Below, in pieces: positions 3,567 to 6,144 of a stretch of DNA of 6,144 bases. The position numbers were made by a program, and so were the translations under genes. The stretch spans positions 1-6,144 of the forward strand of contig QIKS01000177.1 in NCBI GenBank assembly GCA_003233025.1. The letters are read 5' to 3'. Source of the DNA: Hellea balneolensis (GTDB taxonomy: Bacteria > Pseudomonadota > Alphaproteobacteria > Caulobacterales > Maricaulaceae). How positions within the stretch are numbered: the stretch's first letter is position 1; every line of letters begins with the position of its first letter. The notes below the pieces were generated by a model, which did not search any database, was not told the origin of the DNA, and saw only the letters and a list, made by a program, of their open reading frames with translations.

Positions 3567-6144
3567 ATGTCGCTTACATTTACTGGTAAAAAACGAATTC
3601 GTAAAAGCTTTGGCCGCATTCCGGAAGTTGTGCGCATGCCCAATTTGATTGAGGTGCAAAAAAGCTCCTATCGGCAATTTTTGCAAATGGATATTCCCCA
3701 CGAAGAACGGGGTGATAATGGTATGAACGGTGTATTTACCTCCGTATTTCCGGTTCGGGATTTCTCCGACCGGGCGATGCTGGAATATGTCTCCTTTGCT
3801 TTTGACAAACCGAAATTTGACGAAGAAGAATGTCAGCAGCGCGATATAACCTTTGCCGCTCCCTTGAAGGTAAAAATGCGTTTGATCGTGTTTGATATTG
3901 ACGACGATACCGGTGCGCGTTCGGTAAAAGATATCAAGGAACAAGAAGTTTATATGGGCGATATTCCGCTCATGACTGACAAGGGTACGTTTATTGTTAA
4001 CGGTACAGAGCGGGTTATTGTTTCGCAAATGCACCGCTCGCCCGGCGTGTTTTTTGACCATGACAAAGGCAAGAAGCATTCATCTGGTAAGGTTTTGCAT
4101 TCGGCGCGGATTATTCCTTACCGGGGTTCATGGCTTGATTTTGAATTTGACGCCAAAGATGTTTTGCACGCACGAATTGACCGCAAGCGTAAATTGCCAG
4201 CAACGACAATTCTGTATGCGCTCGGGATGAGCCGTGAAGAAATCCTTGAAAATTTCTACGAAAAAATTACTTATATCCGCAATAAATCCAAGGCGGGCTG
4301 GAACCTGCCATTTGCGCCTGAAGGCTATCGGGGCGCGAAGATTGTTCGCGATCTTGTTGACGCTAAAACCGGCGAAACTGTTGCGCCAATGGGTCGTAAA
4401 TTGACCAAGCGCGGGGCGAAGAAACTTGCTGACGGCGGCTTGAAAACATTGCTGATTTCCGATGAGGAATTGGCGGAGCGTTATGCGGCAGATGATATTG
4501 TCAATGTCAACACCGGCGAGATTTACGCCGAGGGGGGCGACGAATTATCCGAAGATATTATCGAGCAAATTAACGAAATCGGCATTGGCGAGATTACCGT
4601 GCTTAACATTGACCATATTAATATCGGGCCGTTTATTCGCAACACATTGGCCGTGGACAAGAACGATAATCGTGACAGTGCCTTGGTTGATATTTACCGG
4701 GTTATGCGTCCCGGCGAGCCGCCAACTCCAGAGACAGCGGAAGCTTTGTTTAGCAGCATGTTTTTTGAAGAAGAACGCTATGATCTTTCCGCGGTTGGCC
4801 GGGTGAAAATGAATATGCGGATGAATTTGGAATGCAGTGATGATGTCCGGATTTTGCGCAAGGAAGATTTGTTGGCCGTTGTTGATACATTGGTCAAACT
4901 TAAGGACGGCATTGGCCAAACTGACGATATTGATAATCTCGGCAATCGCCGGGTGCGTTCGGTTGGCGAGCTGATGCAAAACCAGTACAGAATTGGCCTG
5001 TTGCGCATGGAGCGGGCGATCAAAGAGCGCATGACATCGGTTGATATTGAAACCATCATGCCCCACGACCTTATCAATGCCAAACCGGCCGCCGCGGTTG
5101 TGCGTGAGTTTTTTGGTTCATCCCAGCTTTCACAATTCATGGATCAAACCAATCCGCTTTCAGAAATTACCCATAAACGCCGCCTTTCAGCCCTTGGCCC
5201 TGGCGGCTTGACCCGCGAGCGGGCCGGGTTTGAAGTGCGCGATGTTCATCCGACCCATTATGGCCGGATTTGTCCGATCGAAACGCCGGAAGGGCCAAAT
5301 ATTGGTCTGATTAACTCCCTGGCGACCCATGCGCGGATTAATAAATACGGCTTTATTGAAAGCCCGTATCGGCGCATTGTCAAAAGCAAATTGACCGACG
5401 AAGTTATTTATTTGTCCGCCATGGAAGAAGCGCGTTACACCATTGCTCAGGCCAATGCGGAAATTGATGCCAAAGGTAAATTGGCGGATGAATTTATCAC
5501 CTGCCGGGTGAGCGGCGATGTGGTTTTGGTCGAGCGCGACAATGTCGACTTTATTGATGTTTCGCCTAAGCAGTTGGTTTCCGTTGCGGCGGCGCTTATT
5601 CCGTTCTTGGAAAATGATGACGCGAACCGCGCCTTGATGGGTTCCAATATGATGCGCCAGGCCGTGCCTTTGCTCAAACCCGAAGCGCCGCTTGTCGGCA
5701 CGGGTATGGAGGAGGTTGTGGCTCTGGATAGCGGTGCCACAGTTGCAGCGCGGCGCGACGGTATTGTCGAGCAGGTTGATGCCAAGCGGATTGTTATTCG
5801 GGCGTCGAAGGAAAAAGATTTAACCAAATCCAGCGTTGATATTTATAATCTTTTGAAATTTAAGCGCTCAAACCAAAGCACATGTATCAATCAGACACCA
5901 CTTGTAAAAGTTGGCAATGAAATCAAGGCCGGCGACATTATCGCTGATGGCCCGTCGACGGATTTGGGCGAGCTGGCCGTTGGTAAAAACGTGCTTGTGG
6001 CCTTTATGCCGTGGAATGGTTATAATTTCGAGGATTCCATTCTTATCTCCGAGCGTATTGTGCGCGACGATGTTTATACATCTTTGCATTTGGAAGAATT
6101 TTCCGTCATGGCCCGCGACACCAAGCTTGGCCCGGAAGAAATCA
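3567..6144 (+). CDS. rpoB: DNA-directed RNA polymerase subunit beta (partial, 3' end outside)
   Basis: The first 859 codons of the RNA polymerase beta subunit are present; the gene is cut by the window edge and is about 60 percent complete, as E. coli RpoB has 1342 residues. The frame is open throughout. Seen in order: the start [39 protein letters not shown] from residue 145, lining the rifampicin pocket; the main rifampicin region from residue 517, [52 protein letters not shown]; and the active-site block YNFEDS with Glu822-Asp823, matching E. coli Glu813-Asp814. The offset from E. coli stays near +6 to +10, so no large insertion occurs in this part. The ATG at 3567 follows AGAGG at 3554-3558. 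An ATG at 3548 is out of frame and stops after 13 codons. rpoC is expected downstream. Confidence 0.98.
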   Translation, partial: MSLTFTGKKRIRKSFGRIPEVVRMPNLIEVQKSSYRQFLQMDIPHEERGDNGMNGVFTSVFPVRDFSDRAMLEYVSFAFDKPKFDEEECQQRDITFAAPLKVKMRLIVFDIDDDTGARSVKDIKEQEVYMGDIPLMTDKGTFIVNGTERVIVSQMHRSPGVFFDHDKGKKHSSGKVLHSARIIPYRGSWLDFEFDAKDVLHARIDRKRKLPATTILYALGMSREEILENFYEKITYIRNKSKAGWNLPFAPEGYRGAKIVRDLVDAKTGETVAPMGRKLTKRGAKKLADGGLKTLLISDEELAERYAADDIVNVNTGEIYAEGGDELSEDIIEQINEIGIGEITVLNIDHINIGPFIRNTLAVDKNDNRDSALVDIYRVMRPGEPPTPETAEALFSSMFFEEERYDLSAVGRVKMNMRMNLECSDDVRILRKEDLLAVVDTLVKLKDGIGQTDDIDNLGNRRVRSVGELMQNQYRIGLLRMERAIKERMTSVDIETIMPHDLINAKPAAAVVREFFGSSQLSQFMDQTNPLSEITHKRRLSALGPGGLTRERAGFEVRDVHPTHYGRICPIETPEGPNIGLINSLATHARINKYGFIESPYRRIVKSKLTDEVIYLSAMEEARYTIAQANAEIDAKGKLADEFITCRVSGDVVLVERDNVDFIDVSPKQLVSVAAALIPFLENDDANRALMGSNMMRQAVPLLKPEAPLVGTGMEEVVALDSGATVAARRDGIVEQVDAKRIVIRASKEKDLTKSSVDIYNLLKFKRSNQSTCINQTPLVKVGNEIKAGDIIADGPSTDLGELAVGKNVLVAFMPWNGYNFEDSILISERIVRDDVYTSLHLEEFSVMARDTKLGPEEI

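Noticed and set aside
3548..3589. ATG at 3548 opening a 13-codon frame that overlaps the rpoB start
   Set aside because: It has no Shine-Dalgarno of its own, because the AGAGG nearby lies after its ATG, and the peptide is not recognisable.
4545..5140. Overlapping - strand open frames inside rpoB
   Set aside because: They lie wholly within conserved rpoB codons and show no recognisable domains.

Overview
This window is the conserved translation/transcription cluster tuf - tRNA-Trp - secE - nusG - rplK - rplA - rplJ - rplL - rpoB, with every gene on the + strand. The gene order, the tRNA-Trp between tuf and secE, the short one-helix SecE and the RpoB sequence suggest an alphaproteobacterium of moderate GC content (about half, judged by eye). 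I cannot name the genus.

Layout. Bases 1-91 are the 3' end of an EF-Tu gene. Bases 113-188 are tRNA-Trp(CCA) with its CCA tail encoded. secE (210-440) and nusG (442-975) are one base apart and look translationally coupled. A 107-base spacer then carries two hairpins; the first resembles the ribosomal protein L1 binding site of 23S rRNA and is the likely feedback operator for rplK-rplA. rplK (1083-1511) and rplA (1516-2235) are four bases apart. The 257-base spacer before rplJ starts with a small GC hairpin and a perfect 28-bp palindrome that contains an exact ParB-binding parS sequence. The rest of this spacer is a structured leader, probably the L10 leader. rplJ (2493-3008) and rplL (3058-3426) follow. 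A 140-base spacer with a strong 9-bp GC hairpin and a second hairpin precedes rpoB, which starts at 3567 and runs off the right edge after 859 codons.

How they work together. EF-Tu, L11, L1, L10 and L7/L12 serve the ribosome; L11 and the L10-L12 stalk form the factor-binding site where EF-Tu acts. SecE belongs to the SecYEG translocon. NusG binds RNA polymerase and links it to the leading ribosome. RpoB is the polymerase beta subunit. The hairpin-bearing spacers separate secE-nusG, rplKA, rplJL and rpoB, so each block could be set at its own level within a shared transcript.

The coding genes look intact and ordinary. The least expected element is the parS site inside this highly expressed cluster. 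I see no mobile element, CRISPR array, defence gene or unknown coding system. No promoter could be assigned with confidence.
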